A DNA stretch of 64,000 nucleotides from assembly GCA_034190875.2 (NCBI GenBank), contig CM067354.1, forward strand, positions 43,567,275-43,631,274, given 5' to 3'. A program made the position numbers and the translations under genes. The notes beneath the pieces are model-generated. The model had not been told where the DNA came from. It ran no database searches and saw only the letters and a list, made by a program, of their open reading frames with translations. Origin of the DNA: Urechis unicinctus (taxonomy: Eukaryota > Annelida > Polychaeta > Xenopneusta > Urechidae). This document shows, piece after piece, positions 27,187-37,949 of this stretch (the first letter of the stretch is position 1; the number at the start of each line of letters is the position of its first letter).

Positions 27187-27339
27187 ATCTAAGCGGCAGC
27201 AGCTTGTGACGTCTATCTTATAATAGTGCGCGTTACCAGCTCTCCTCGGTCCGTGTATATACTGTATTTTTGTCTCAGCGACAGTGTGCACTGGATGTCC
27301 CCGTGCAATCAAAGCGGGTATATATACACAAACACACAT

Positions 27340-27527
27340 ACACGCACATATATATATATGTATACACACAGGCGCTCGGTTTTCGATAACTAGCTTCCGA
27401 GCGCCGAGTCGCTATCTATAAATAGCATATATATGTGTATATTTATAAGTGTATATCAGTGTATATATACATATATATATATATAAATATACATATATAT
27501 ATAAATATACATATATATATAAATATA

Positions 27528-27616
<89 letters not shown>

Positions 27617-27625
27617 CATGTATAT
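27340..27625. repeat. TA-rich microsatellite cluster
   Basis: Interrupted TATACA/ATATAT words (27340-27535) run into about 38 uninterrupted TA dinucleotides (27537-27611). Confidence 0.93.
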
Positions 27626-28369
27626 ATATATACCGTATTGCTGGTCGTCCAGGCTTGCCGTTGGAAGACATGCCGTTGGCGCTTGTGCCAACTCTAAGTT
27701 TAATAAGCTTTGAATATCAGCTGACACTTCAAGAACAACCTCAAATCATTTTGGCCTTATGTAATGCATCTACCAGTGTCCACCCAGCGGGGCATTTATA
27801 TAAGGGTGGATTTAGCTCACATGAAACAAATGCAAGACGTAACAATGTTTAGCCCGATGAACATCCTAGTTTGATTTAATGAATATATTTCATTTTTGAT
27901 TTATTTATTTATAGCTTCAAATTATAAGACCATCGTAAATGAAACGGATTCGAAAAACGAACCAATTACTACATTATTAATCCTTATGGCTACGATACGC
28001 TGATGAAAATGCGATGATAGGATGATTATGGGGTAGCTATCCTTTTGTTATTGATTCACGGTACAGTGTTTTTGTGGTTTATATATCAGGTAAACTTAAG
28101 AGGCGCGAGAATGTTTCACCTTTAGCTTAACGATGGATGACATGTGTGGCAAAGATAGGTGATTTGCTGATTAGGCATACATAGGACATGGTGCGCAGTT
28201 CGTGGCTGATGCTCTTTTTTCGCTGTTACATATATATGTGTGTTAAATTTTTGGGACATCACTTAGTAAAGCATGTAAAAACCAAGTAGTTATTCAGCGT
28301 CAATATGACACTTCTATCTCCAATAATCACCAAGCTCCTCCAACAATTCGGCATAATCACTTTATGATG
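27626..28369. other. Intergenic, downstream of the GPR157-like gene
   Basis: No exon is visible. Part of it may be 3' UTR of the receptor gene, but no convincing minus-strand AATAAA lies close to its stop codon. Confidence 0.4.
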
Positions 28370-28552
28370 TTAGTCCATTCGACACACTAGGTAGACTGTG
28401 GCCAGACTTAGCGACGAGTTACTACCAGGTTTCGTGCGCTGATGCCACAAACAGACATCACGCAGGGTCTGTGTAAGTCGCGCGCGGACGACAGCAGTTG
28501 TGACAATCATCATTACACAGTTGGCGAGGCCTTGTCCGCTGTCACCAGCACC
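28370..28552 (-). CDS. GPR157-like exon D (TM7 and C-tail)
   Basis: The acceptor GCGTTGCAG|GGT is strong. It encodes the GDSGQGLANCVM core of TM7, VVRARL at its cytosolic end, and a short tail that ends at the stop codon 28370-28372. Confidence 0.85.
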   Translation of the reverse strand, partial: GAGDSGQGLANCVMMIVTTAVVRARLTQTLRDVCLWHQRTKPGSNSSLSLATVYLVCRMD

Positions 28553-30147
28553 CTGCAACGCACAATAAGATACCATTTTATATCATAATGGCCGTTTGTT
28601 GCCAGACGCAATAAAACGCAACGTGATGATGGCTTTTAATCCATTTACTCATCCAATAACAGGCCTTAAATATTACCCCAAATAATCCAGATCAATTTAA
28701 TTCAAAACGCTGATAATGTATTGATGTAGATGAGCCCCGATAATAAAGCGAACGGTTCCCAAGATGCGGAGGCCAATAAAGACAGCGGGAGCAAACATTA
28801 ACTTGCGGCATGCGCCTCGAATCTTCCTAACATTTGGTTTATCGTTGCAGTCCAGTCTCCCAGTTGACTCTTGTAAACTCTTAGAAATGCTCCGCTGCAA
28901 CCAAATTTTGTTAACTATTCATCTTCTGCAATTGCCTTGGTACAGATGTTTAATATACGCAGCATGATATTACGTTAATTTCTAATTTGAACCCTCAGTG
29001 ATGCATTCGTAACTTCCATGCCATTCAACGCAAATAAACAGGATTCATTTACCTAATAATATTTTAGTGATAGATTTGGGCGCCTGTGTTCAAGCAGTAT
29101 CAGTTTTTCTAGTTTAAATAAATCTAGTCACCTGTTTGGCGAGATAGCACTGTATCGGACTGTACAGTATAGTGACAGCGACGTAGGATAAGATTTCCCA
29201 AAATTTACCTGTGAAATACTGCCACCACAATGCGTTCTCTGCAGTAGGAGCAACCCAGCACCAACAAGGTGTTCGCAAGTCCTTGTCATGACCGATTACG
29301 CCACTGGGCCATGGTGCCACGGCCACTATCACTGAATATTAAACACAACCTACAGAGTGAAAACTAAGTACAGACCATAAAGTTTTCTGCCCATAATGTG
29401 TCGTAAAGCTTACTACGTGTACGATTAAACTTAACCCAAAAATTCCGTGCAGGATTTGTGTTACTTCAAAGAACAATATAGGGAAATATGACTGGAAATA
29501 ATGTTATGAATTTGGACGGCAGCAAATGTTGTATGACACATTGGTTTTTTTTATTTTCTAATGAGCAGCCATATATTGCCTGTTTGATACTAAATCTCTT
29601 TATTCTCAAAACTTAAATATGTGCAACAACCGATAGAGAAAGGAATGGCAAGCAGCAGGCAATTAGTTTTAGAACGTTTTACCAAAAAGGAAGAAATGTC
29701 AAATCGATAGATATTATAGAATTATATTATAACGGCCTTAAAAAGCCTCACCATATATAGAAGTATTCTTACACAAACAACTTCAATGACAAGAAATAAG
29801 AACCTACCTATAATTGTCCAACATACAAAATGAAACAAAGGCAGCATTCTCTCGGCGAAATTAGCGTTTTACCAAACCAAGTAAATGTAGAGGTGAGTCG
29901 CAATGGCCAAGGTCCACAAAAACGAACTCATGCTGGAGAAGAATGTTAATGAGGCATGTCCTTCACAAAACAGCTTAGACGCTTTCTCCGACAACCCATT
30001 TTTCTCAGTATACCACAGAATGCCTGGAAAATTTCCCAAGGCCGTCAGCAGATCGGTGACACTTAGTATAACAAGATGCTGCAAACCTTTTTTGCGAAGT
30101 AGGGGACATTTCCAATAGATAGTAATAATAAATGCAGAGAAAGGCAT
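28370..30147 (-). CDS. GPR157-like seven-transmembrane receptor gene, with an in-frame stop
   Basis: Four minus-strand exons (30147-29808, 29331-29132, 28894-28709, 28552-28370) join in phase. They follow the vertebrate GPR157 order: end of TM1 and TM2 (QHLVILSVTDLL), TM3 (SSFLWTLAIATHLYIYL), TM4 (LFHFVCWTII), ECL2 with the CWCW cysteine motif, TM5 (YFTGKFWEILSYVAV), TM6 (PAVFIGLRILGTVRF) and TM7 (GDSGQGLANCVM). GPR157 is a Gq-coupled orphan receptor at primary cilia in vertebrates. The coding path is broken by a TAA at 29869-29871 in the second intracellular loop. The sequence on both sides of it stays homologous in the same frame. The exon with the N-terminus and first half of TM1 was not found; it should lie upstream of 30147. 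This could be a nonsense allele, a young pseudogene, a sequence error or read-through. Confidence 0.75.
28709..28894 (-). CDS. GPR157-like exon C (ICL3 and TM6)
   Basis: The acceptor TTGGTTGCAG|CGG is strong. It encodes a basic third intracellular loop and TM6 (MFAPAVFIGLRILGTVRF), the best family match in the gene. The 3' border at AGC|GTTTTG is a weak donor, but it is the only one that keeps phase 0 with the next exon. It leaves the loop before TM7 about four residues shorter than in vertebrates. Confidence 0.75.
29132..29331 (-). CDS. GPR157-like exon B (TM4 end to TM5)
   Basis: The acceptor ATATTCAG|TG supplies two bases, so the split codon with exon A is GTG (Val). It encodes the end of TM4, the second extracellular loop with CWCW, and TM5 with FTGKFWEIL. 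The donor AAACAG|GTGACT ends it at 29132, phase 0. Confidence 0.85.
29808..30147 (-). CDS. GPR157-like exon A (TM1 end to TM4)
   Basis: It encodes the end of TM1, TM2, ECL1, TM3, ICL2 and most of TM4. The 3' border is ATA G|GTAGGT at 29808. The true 5' border is uncertain: homology begins a few codons before 30147 (frame open to about 30185), and the likely acceptor is the CAG just before the GCC-ATG-CCT codons. It contains the in-frame TAA at 29869-29871. From there to the donor are exactly 20 codons plus one base, which is the phase the next exon needs. Confidence 0.75.
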
Positions 30148-30278
30148 GGCACTGTTGATGTTAGATCCATCTTGGGGGCACAGATATTATCGAGTATAGA
30201 CTGCAACTGATGATGCTGACAACCTGAAGTGAGATACACGATCCAGATGTGCAAATGACGCTCTCTCACGGTTCCCCG

Positions 30279-30280
<2 letters not shown>

Positions 30281-30358
<78 letters not shown>
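30281..30358. repeat. (TA)n microsatellite
   Basis: About 39 TA dinucleotides, between the GPR157-like gene and the ASB-like gene. Confidence 0.97.
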
Positions 30359-30361
<3 letters not shown>

Positions 30362-30714
30362 AGCAGAAAGTTAGAAGCATTGGCTAGAGGAACTGTTGAG
30401 GATTATTAAACCAATGCCAAATTGAGATAAACGAAGGGACGCTCTAGGGAATTTCGAGATCTCTATAAATAGGTATTGCACATGCGAGACCTTGGTGTTT
30501 CTTGAGCTAAAGAGGTCAACAGAAGGCTACGGGAATCTTAGAATTTAAGCTTGAGTAAGCGTTTCCAACTTGTGACCGTGCTGACCATCGGTAGAACAAT
30601 TTGATAACAGTTTCGTGTAATTGAAACATAATTTATGATCGATGACTCACTTGTGACAATAATAACAGTCGGTGAAAAGGTTCTTCACAAAATGACACAA
30701 GACTGGATTCTATT

Positions 30715-30720
30715 TTTATT
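30715..30720 (-). promoter_or_regulatory. Polyadenylation signal AATAAA
   Basis: Minus-strand AATAAA about 34 bases after the stop codon of the ASB-like gene. Confidence 0.6.
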
Positions 30721-30753
30721 GCAATCCCGAGAAAGATATTCATGTTTAACATT

Positions 30754-33006
30754 TCAGTAAATGAAACCAAGAAGAAGGCGACATAATGGCCGAGGAAGAG
30801 ACATATTCTGTAATTTACGAGCCGATCGTCCTGCGAGCTCGTTGTATACATACGTCCCGGTGATATGACGTAAAGATGGGGGATTATGAATCAAGTCAGT
30901 CAGAAATTTTAACAATTTCGAATGAAGACTCAAACGATGAAATTTCAGGAAATATTTGATAGCTAGAATGGCTTCATTGTGGTCAGTATTGGTGTAGTGA
31001 ATATGGAAGAGATCAGTCAATGACTGCCGGCGCTCGCTCTCGAATTCCACTTCTAGAGTTTTGAGCACGTACAACAATGGGTGAAAAGCATACGATTCTG
31101 GGTCGTTGCGTTCAGGCAAACACGTGAAATGTATCACTGGGCCAGTGGATGGATTGGCTCCATGGTGAAGCATAAGAATCGTGCCTTCCACGATAAGAGA
31201 CATAGGTAGAAGATGCAAAGAGTCTGGACGCAAAAGATTGTAGCAAAGTGCATGTATATCACTGGTAATTGCCCGACATTTGTTAGCCTGGTACCCGCAT
31301 TCAAGAAGGCAGTGCAACACAGCTAAAATCTGGCGAACAAATTCTGTTGCCAATTCACAACGTTGTAACTCAAAATGCCCGTCACTTAACTGGTCAATTT
31401 CTTCGATGTTATTTATCGCAGTGTGTAAGAGACATTCCGATTCACCATTTGGAGAAACAAAACGACATCCATGTTTTTTTAATAGCGTCAGGCATCCGAT
31501 GAACCAGTTGACTTGACGCCGGTAAGGGACTTTGAACCTGGCATCTCGCGAAGGCAGGTGGAACAAACGGGAACACCCATACTTAACGAGCAGACTGACA
31601 ACTGACGTGTTAACATTGCTGACCAGGTTAGGGTTCGCTCCGTGTTTCAGCAACAAAAGAAGCATTTCATATATGAGATGAAACGACACAGGAGGTGACA
31701 CACCGGGGCATATCCTTGAAGCTCGAACCAACATCAGTAAGCTCGTATCCCCCACTTTGTTGGAAATGTTGGGATTTGCCCCCGCTTCCAATAGCAGTCT
31801 CAAACATTGAATATAGGCCATTTCTTCAGGGTGTAAAGCCTCTGTTTCCGAATATGATTCATTTCCATGCACCGGAAATTGTTCATCAAATTGACTAGTA
31901 TCGCGCAGAAAACCAGCCGCTTTAAGCCTCCTAGGCTGGTGTATGTCTTGCACAGCGGACGAGTCAACAATAGGAGGTTTGGTGGCAAGACGCTTGAGCA
32001 ACATGTTGAGGACGGAGTTGCCGCAATTGGCCACGGCATTCACTTTTATCCTGAGGCCGCATTCCAATAGAAATGCCGTAGTTTCTGCGAGGCACGCGTT
32101 CGAGTCCGCCTGGTTGAATAAAATATGAAGCAGCGTTTCGTTATAATCGTTGTTTACCATTAAAGACGCTCCGTTTAATACCAGACACTCTATGAAGGAT
32201 CTCCCCCATTGTACTGCCTGTTGGATAGGGTATCCGTCTTTATCCAATACATGAAGCGCTTTGGGTGTGAGTTTTAGAAATAATTTCACACAATTTAGCG
32301 ATCCGAGACAACAGGCGACGTGCAGCGGTTGTGATCGAGTCATGAGGCGAGTCACATCGTGTTGCCATAGCAACGAGACGCAGTCTGTGTTGTCAGAAGC
32401 AATGGCGTAGTAAATTAAGCCCTCGAAGAGATATTTATGGTCAGCGTGGTAGAGATCCCCTACACACGCGCTGGACCAATGCTTTCCTTCTTCAGTGTAA
32501 ACAGCATTACAGTCCAAGTGATCGTCCGGATAACATACAGACGATATCACATCCGGATCGGCACCGTAATCCAACAACATTTGCAAGATCTCGGTATGAC
32601 CCAACTTGGCGGCTAAATGCAACGGTCGTCCACACATCGGTGCATTCAAGTCCGCTCCATGACAGACTAAATACTTGACTATGCCAAGGCTATTACTCAT
32701 TATAGCATATTGAAGTAATGAGTAACCACTTAAATCGCGCAGGTTAATGGAAGCTGCCATATTTGGGCTACCTGATAATATCTCCGCCAATTCCCGCACG
32801 GGACCCAAATCCTGAATCAACTCCCTCGCCTTACTAGCGATGTCTGAAACTCTAGTCCAGATGTCGGGGTTTTCATTCAGTGGACCGAAGTCGGAGGCGT
32901 ATTTTTCCTGGTAAGTTGATTGGTGACATTCACTTCCTCGGTATCGTTGCGATAATTCGCGGACCAAGTTGAGAGACGCTCGGGTAAATTTCGCCACGAA
33001 CTGCAT
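30754..33006 (-). CDS. Ankyrin-repeat and SOCS-box (ASB-type) protein
   Basis: One uninterrupted coding exon of 750 codons. I set the start at the ATG at 33006-33004. The frame is open a little further, but a very good acceptor (TTCTTATTTGTTTCAG|AGG, exon start 33021) lies 15 bases upstream, so there must be a separate 5' UTR exon. Residues of about 90-165 form two clear ankyrin repeats (LVCHGADLNAPMCGRPLHLA, LLDYGADPDV), and more degenerate repeats follow (LLLEAGANPNISN, LLLKHGANPNLVS, MLHHGANPS). The last 40 residues form a SOCS box: a BC-box (PPSLRHITGTYVYNEL) and a Cul5-box-like LPRPLCRLLL. ASB proteins bind Elongin B/C and Cullin-5 and present substrates for ubiquitylation. At 750 residues it is longer than most ASB proteins, and I cannot assign it to a numbered subfamily. 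Confidence 0.85.
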   Translation of the reverse strand: MQFVAKFTRASLNLVRELSQRYRGSECHQSTYQEKYASDFGPLNENPDIWTRVSDIASKARELIQDLGPVRELAEILSGSPNMAASINLRDLSGYSLLQYAIMSNSLGIVKYLVCHGADLNAPMCGRPLHLAAKLGHTEILQMLLDYGADPDVISSVCYPDDHLDCNAVYTEEGKHWSSACVGDLYHADHKYLFEGLIYYAIASDNTDCVSLLWQHDVTRLMTRSQPLHVACCLGSLNCVKLFLKLTPKALHVLDKDGYPIQQAVQWGRSFIECLVLNGASLMVNNDYNETLLHILFNQADSNACLAETTAFLLECGLRIKVNAVANCGNSVLNMLLKRLATKPPIVDSSAVQDIHQPRRLKAAGFLRDTSQFDEQFPVHGNESYSETEALHPEEMAYIQCLRLLLEAGANPNISNKVGDTSLLMLVRASRICPGVSPPVSFHLIYEMLLLLLKHGANPNLVSNVNTSVVSLLVKYGCSRLFHLPSRDARFKVPYRRQVNWFIGCLTLLKKHGCRFVSPNGESECLLHTAINNIEEIDQLSDGHFELQRCELATEFVRQILAVLHCLLECGYQANKCRAITSDIHALCYNLLRPDSLHLLPMSLIVEGTILMLHHGANPSTGPVIHFTCLPERNDPESYAFHPLLYVLKTLEVEFESERRQSLTDLFHIHYTNTDHNEAILAIKYFLKFHRLSLHSKLLKFLTDLIHNPPSLRHITGTYVYNELAGRSARKLQNMSLPRPLCRLLLGFIY

Positions 33007-33020
33007 CTTGATATGTTTCC

Positions 33021-33592
33021 TCTGAAACAAATAAGAACATTCGACACAAAATCATATATAGGTTGTGTTTGAGGTTCCAACAAAGAGCTTTTATCCACGC
33101 TAAGAAAGCTCACACTGGACAAAAATGTGTACAAGACACCTGTGGCACAGGCTGTGCGGAGCACACTGCTCGCAAAAGTTAACGTCTATTTACTTAAAAA
33201 TTTCTGGTTTATTTAGAGGCACGGTCGCCTTGATCAATAAGATGTCGATATTTCTACAACATTAGCCACAATGTGTCAATCCCACAGAAGTTGGATTAAC
33301 TGTCCCATGTCTTTTGTTTGATTTTATGGTCGCGCCTCTTGACGATAGGCGTGGTGGAATGCTCACCGCATAGTGAGCCCTCCAAGCTTTAAGCTCTTTG
33401 GTTGTAAAATTACACCAGAACTTAGTTGGACCTTGATGATTTTCTTCCAGCATTATCACACAAGCATCATAGATGTTATCATAAGAGGGATGTCATTGTG
33501 AGGAAATGCAATATGGGCGATAGGAGGGAAAGAAACTTAGCCTCCAGCCAAGTCAGTGGTTTTTACTTCTCCCAATCTCTCATGTCCGCGCG
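33021..33592. other. Upstream flank of the ASB-like gene
   Basis: Should contain the 5' UTR exon or promoter of the ASB-like gene, but I cannot place the first exon. No coding feature is seen. Confidence 0.35.
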
Positions 33593-34380
33593 TAGCTCCG
33601 GTGTAACGGTAACATGAATTTATACCGTTACGAAGAGTTCGTCAAACACAGTCGGCAAGTTCTCGTTTGGGTTGAAGGACTACTCTACGTACCTAGAAAA
33701 TAACATATATCAAGAGCCTTTACAAAAAATAGACTTTGCGCGCCAAAAAACTTACCACCACTCGACGCTATTCTTCAATAAATGGCATCGATAGTTCGTT
33801 TCCTAACAAATCGCGATACGATGTCTGCCATTTTGGAAACAATTAATTCTCGCGATTTCCCGAGCTCATTTCCCGCATTGCCTTAGCATCCCAAGTGGGG
33901 GGCACTTACCCTAACTCGGATAGGGGTGTGCCGCGGGACCTCGAAAACCTGTACCCGTTGTACTCGTTGAGAATGAGAAAAAGTATACTCCATCGTACAA
34001 GGTATTATGCGAATGTCTAACCCGTCGTAAAAGTCGAGATGTTGAAAAAAAAAACCCCTTCGTGCGGCACATGTATACTATATCTTTACACTTAAGTGCC
34101 CCCGCCCCCGCGCAATGCATGTGGTCTTGAACTTGTAAACAAACATGTTGCTGTGTTTCTGACTTTTTACCGCTTCCCAAATTGATCGAACTATAAATAA
34201 TTACCACGGATGAAATCACCAGCCGAAAAGGGATGAAATTGTCCGTAAAACATCATTGCATTCTATAACTCCATCACTTGTGTACGTTTGGTGTTTGGTA
34301 GTTGTCTGAATCGATCTAAAAATAATTGAGTTGCGTTGTTTCGAGAAACGGTAAGACGTCTTGTAGGGCTAGTCCGCGCG
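33584..34380 (+). mobile_element. 779 bp transposable element with 9 bp target-site duplication
   Basis: The element proper is 33593-34371. It is bounded by the direct repeat GTCCGCGCG at 33584-33592 and 34372-34380, a 9 bp target-site duplication. It begins TAGCTCCGGTGTAACGGTAA and ends AGACGTCTTGTAGGGCTA. The terminal inverted match is only about 4 bp (TAGC/GCTA). No transposase frame is visible, so it is non-autonomous. The same two ends occur fused in a 54 bp copy at 37959-38012. A 9 bp duplication fits Mutator-like, Merlin or Rehavkus superfamilies, but I cannot classify it further. Another inverted-repeat element (33898-34103) is nested inside. Confidence 0.85.
33898..34103 (-). mobile_element. 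Nested MITE, GGGGGCACTTA family, copy A
   Basis: The 206 bp segment is bounded by inverted GGGGGCACTTA ends. Read on the minus strand it aligns along its whole length with the copy at 36744-36938: both have GTATACATGTG near one end, ACGGGTACAGGTTTT in the middle, and GGCACACCCCTA near the other end. It has no coding capacity. Confidence 0.8.
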
Positions 34381-36454
34381 GTATATATAAGATCGTCAAC
34401 CATCAGATACGAAGCTACATGCGTACATCGGTGCCAGTACTTACAATTAGTTGAAAGAGACGGTTGTAACAAATTATCATGAATAGTGATAGACAATAAT
34501 GATTGAAAGACGTGGTCCCTTAAACTTGAAAGGTAATTATGTCTTATATGCAGAAAATAATACAATGGAATGAGATATCACCCTACAAGCATTCACGTAT
34601 TTTTCACTGGACACTGTGTTCGCTTTGAGAAGCGTGCTGATGTCCCAAACGATTGGGCGACGTTATGATTCACACAGAGTTGTACAGGGCAGTTTCCTTC
34701 AAGTCAGTGACTGGCACGGTGGGCGGTTATCAGTAGGCGCCATTCTCGTTATACAGGGCTTAATAAACGATAAGCCCACAAGACATTGCCATTATGATTG
34801 TCTTATTAATTGTAATTATCATTTATATTATTTGTTCTGATAGGACAGTGTTCAAATGCAAAACGGAACAATATGGTAACAAGCAAATACCATATTTATG
34901 AATGAAAGTGCTTGTCTTAGGGCAAATGTTTCGAAAGCGGGGTCTTATGCCTACCTCCCAAAATCACTTTGTAACTAATATTTCAAAAAGTAAATAGATC
35001 AACCGATAAATATTTCTTAATATGTTGATAAAAGGTAAATTCAGCTTTTTCTCTGATACACATATTTCAGATAAGTTGTTTTCATGAGCATTGTCGAGAC
35101 ATTTGACATTTTCCTGTCATGTATTATTCCCCTAATAATTTCCATAGAAGTGGACCACGCAACTTCGGAGTAAGCTCAATAATAAATGGAAGCAACACAG
35201 GTTAAACTACCTCAGTAAATACAGTGGGAACATTAAAGCAATATGTACTTGAAAACCAGGTTCACTAATGGTGGCTTTTATATAGAATCTTCTCACCCAA
35301 CCGGCATACTGCTGAGCAATACCATATAAAGTCAATACCAAATATATAACTCAAGTCAGTGAACTGGAAATCGGCACGAGTTAGCAGTCATCTTGTCCAA
35401 AATGCTAAATATGGTCCTTTCATTGTGAAATTGAATGACACTGACGCAATGTATTATGTTGTTTCAATAACAACTATTTGAGAATTATGACATAGAAACA
35501 AATATTACGGCAGATGATGCTTTTTTGATAAATCACTGCTTAATCCACGATGGGACTGGTTGATAGGGGCCTGATGTGTTTGGACTGGGGAAAACAGAGC
35601 ACTTGCGTCTGCAGTCAATAGAATAGGTCTTCAGATGTAACCAAGGAATAAAGATGCATGCACTAATGAGTGATTGCTTGGTAAGGGGTCTTCAAAGCAA
35701 GTGTGTGGAGGTACTGAGTGAGTAAAAGTCCTGGGCTGGAGAAATTGTTCCTGGGTAAATAGAAACTCAGAGAGACAAAAAGGTTATAGCTAGGCAAAGA
35801 AACTCCGCCGCTGACAGCTCTGCACCATTTAATACTTTAGATCTCTCACATCCGAGCTGTAGAGGCGAAGAGCCGCCTGGGATAAAAACTTACCAAAGCC
35901 CTCCAAGCAAAAAAATTTGTGACAAAATGCAAGATTATATCACAAAATGACACGAGGACTGTTTCTAATACTACATTTTTGTCTACTTGTTCTGCTTGAG
36001 CACTAGAATATGGCACATCATGAAACTTTGTTCAAAAACTCAACATGGCCGACTCCCACAATGCAACATAATTGGGTTAATTCTCGTTCATGTTTTCGAT
36101 TTGCGCGGTAGCCATGTTGGACAACAATTTTAAAATTGTGTTGGACTTCGTTGATTTTGTTGATTAAGGAGTACGACTGTTGTTGGACTCTAGGCAAGAT
36201 TGATGGTAAGACATTTATGGATATGAAAATCTATGTTTTTTAAACTGTCCCTTGTCTGCATTGTGAGAAGGAGCAAATTTGCTTATAACGCTCAAGATTC
36301 TGCATACGGACCCTCGCCCCTAAGGTGGCATCAGATCATCAAAACACCAGGGGTGAGTTGCCTTGCCTAGGTTGTAGCATAATCTGCTCATAGGTCTGTT
36401 TCTCGTGTCTTGAATGAAGAAAGGGCTGCAACACCCCTTCCTGCCTCTAGCCGC
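34381..36454. other. Intergenic, no gene found
   Basis: About 2 kb of AT-rich sequence with only short random frames. Confidence 0.5.
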
Positions 36455-36487
36455 GCACGACGGTAATATAAATATATACCGTCGTGC
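36455..36487. repeat. Perfect 11 bp hairpin
   Basis: GCACGACGGTA and its exact complement TACCGTCGTGC are separated by 11 AT-only bases. The GGTA...TACC core resembles the inner palindrome of the 779 bp element (TAACGGTA...TACCGTTA at 33604-33631), so it may be a relative. Confidence 0.8.
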
Positions 36488-36743
36488 CTGAAAGTATGTG
36501 GGTCGTGTGGCGTGCCCGGGGCTTCCCACCAAGTTGTGTACTTACGTAAATATATATGTCGACAAATGAGATGAATATCCGCTTAACCGGACTGTTTTGG
36601 TATCCACTGTCTCGTGATTATTTAGCAATTGTCAAATGAACTTTTAGAAATACAACTTTCTTTCACGGCAGCCCCAGTTTTGGAGATATGACGTCACATT
36701 ACGCAGTTTTATTTTCACTCGCCATGTGGCAGCAGGTCCCAGG

Positions 36744-36938
36744 GGAGGGGGCACTTAAGTATATAGAGGCAGTATACATGTGTCGGGGTAGGTTTTTTTT
36801 GGCCTCCCGACGGGTTTTGTTGACCTCATAATTGTAGGATGGGGTATGCTCTTGCCATTTTTACCTTGTATGACGGGTACAGGTTTTTTGAGATCCCGGG
36901 GCACACCCCTACGCAGGACAAGGCCAAGTGCCCCCTCC
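36744..36938 (+). mobile_element. MITE, GGGGGCACTT family, copy B
   Basis: The 195 bp segment has perfect 13 bp terminal inverted repeats, GGAGGGGGCACTT and its complement. The interior matches copy A at 33898-34103 in opposite orientation. No obvious target-site duplication was found. A lone GGGGGCACTTA end also occurs at 39820-39830. Confidence 0.82.
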
Positions 36939-37625
36939 AGACTGCGGGAATCAAAAGTGTTATCTTTTTTAAATGTCAATGTGATATCGTTGAATACATA
37001 TCGCCCTTCAAAGTAGATATTTCCAAAAGTTAATCATTGACAAAATGACACATATACTTAAATAATAAAATTCAGAAAGAAAAAGTTCGCTAGCAAAGAA
37101 CCTTGTCTGCGCATGCGCGCAGAAACCGATCTTGTCGTTCAAAATAAACATGAACTTTTCAGAATTTGTGTGGCCGGATTAAATTGCCTTTGACGAAATC
37201 TCACACGTAAACTAACTCAACTTGTTAATAAACATTCAATTATGTGAAAAATTATTCTTCATATGTACATGTCTGTAATAATAATCGTGTATAATTGGAA
37301 CTCATGTATTGTCGCACCGCATTTGGTTACGATCATCGCACGACGTCAATAAGACGTCATGCACGGCTATCCTGCCTCCAGACCATAGCGCATGACTATC
37401 ATTTTCGTACCACCAATAATGCATAAAGATGAAAATTTTAGGAAGATAACGTTGATTTTACCTGCTTCACATGAGAGAAGAGTTAAAATATGTTTATAGC
37501 ATGAACTTGCTGAGACCTAGCAGATTAAACTGAACGAACTTGATGACCATATCAACATGGTAAATACCAGCCAAAGGGCTACTAGTCAGAGTGACACGTC
37601 GGCGAAGGGCTGTAACCTGGTAACT

Positions 37626-37777
37626 ACCATCTGAACCAGATGGTAACCAACACTGACAACGGTTCTCATATTTAATGAACAGAACAGATTGGAGGCGCAA
37701 CCATCTGAACCATTGGTATGGTAACCAACACTGACAACGGTTCTCATATTTAATGAACAGAACAGATTGGAGGCGCA
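37626..37777 (+). repeat. Tandem duplication, 74 bp and 78 bp
   Basis: The unit ACCATCTGAACC...GGAGGCGCA occurs at 37626-37699 and again at 37700-37777. The copies are almost identical apart from a small insertion (about 5 bp) in the second, so the duplication is recent. Confidence 0.93.
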
Positions 37778-37949
37778 ATTGCTAGTTTGAAAACATTGCA
37801 AAACAAAGTGATTCAATAAACGTTCAATGAGGCTTATGATCCATGATCCACATGATTTACTCAGGTGTACCACTTACTGCGCGCCAGTTGAAAACGGACA
37901 AGACTGAAACCGGAAGTAACAGATTTATTTTGGAACGTCGACAAGTCAG

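Noticed and set aside
30633-30851. Hydrophobic minus-strand frame that could supply the missing TM1 of the GPR157-like gene
   Set aside because: Most of it overlaps the 3' coding end of the ASB-like gene in another frame, and it shows no specific match to the receptor N-terminus.
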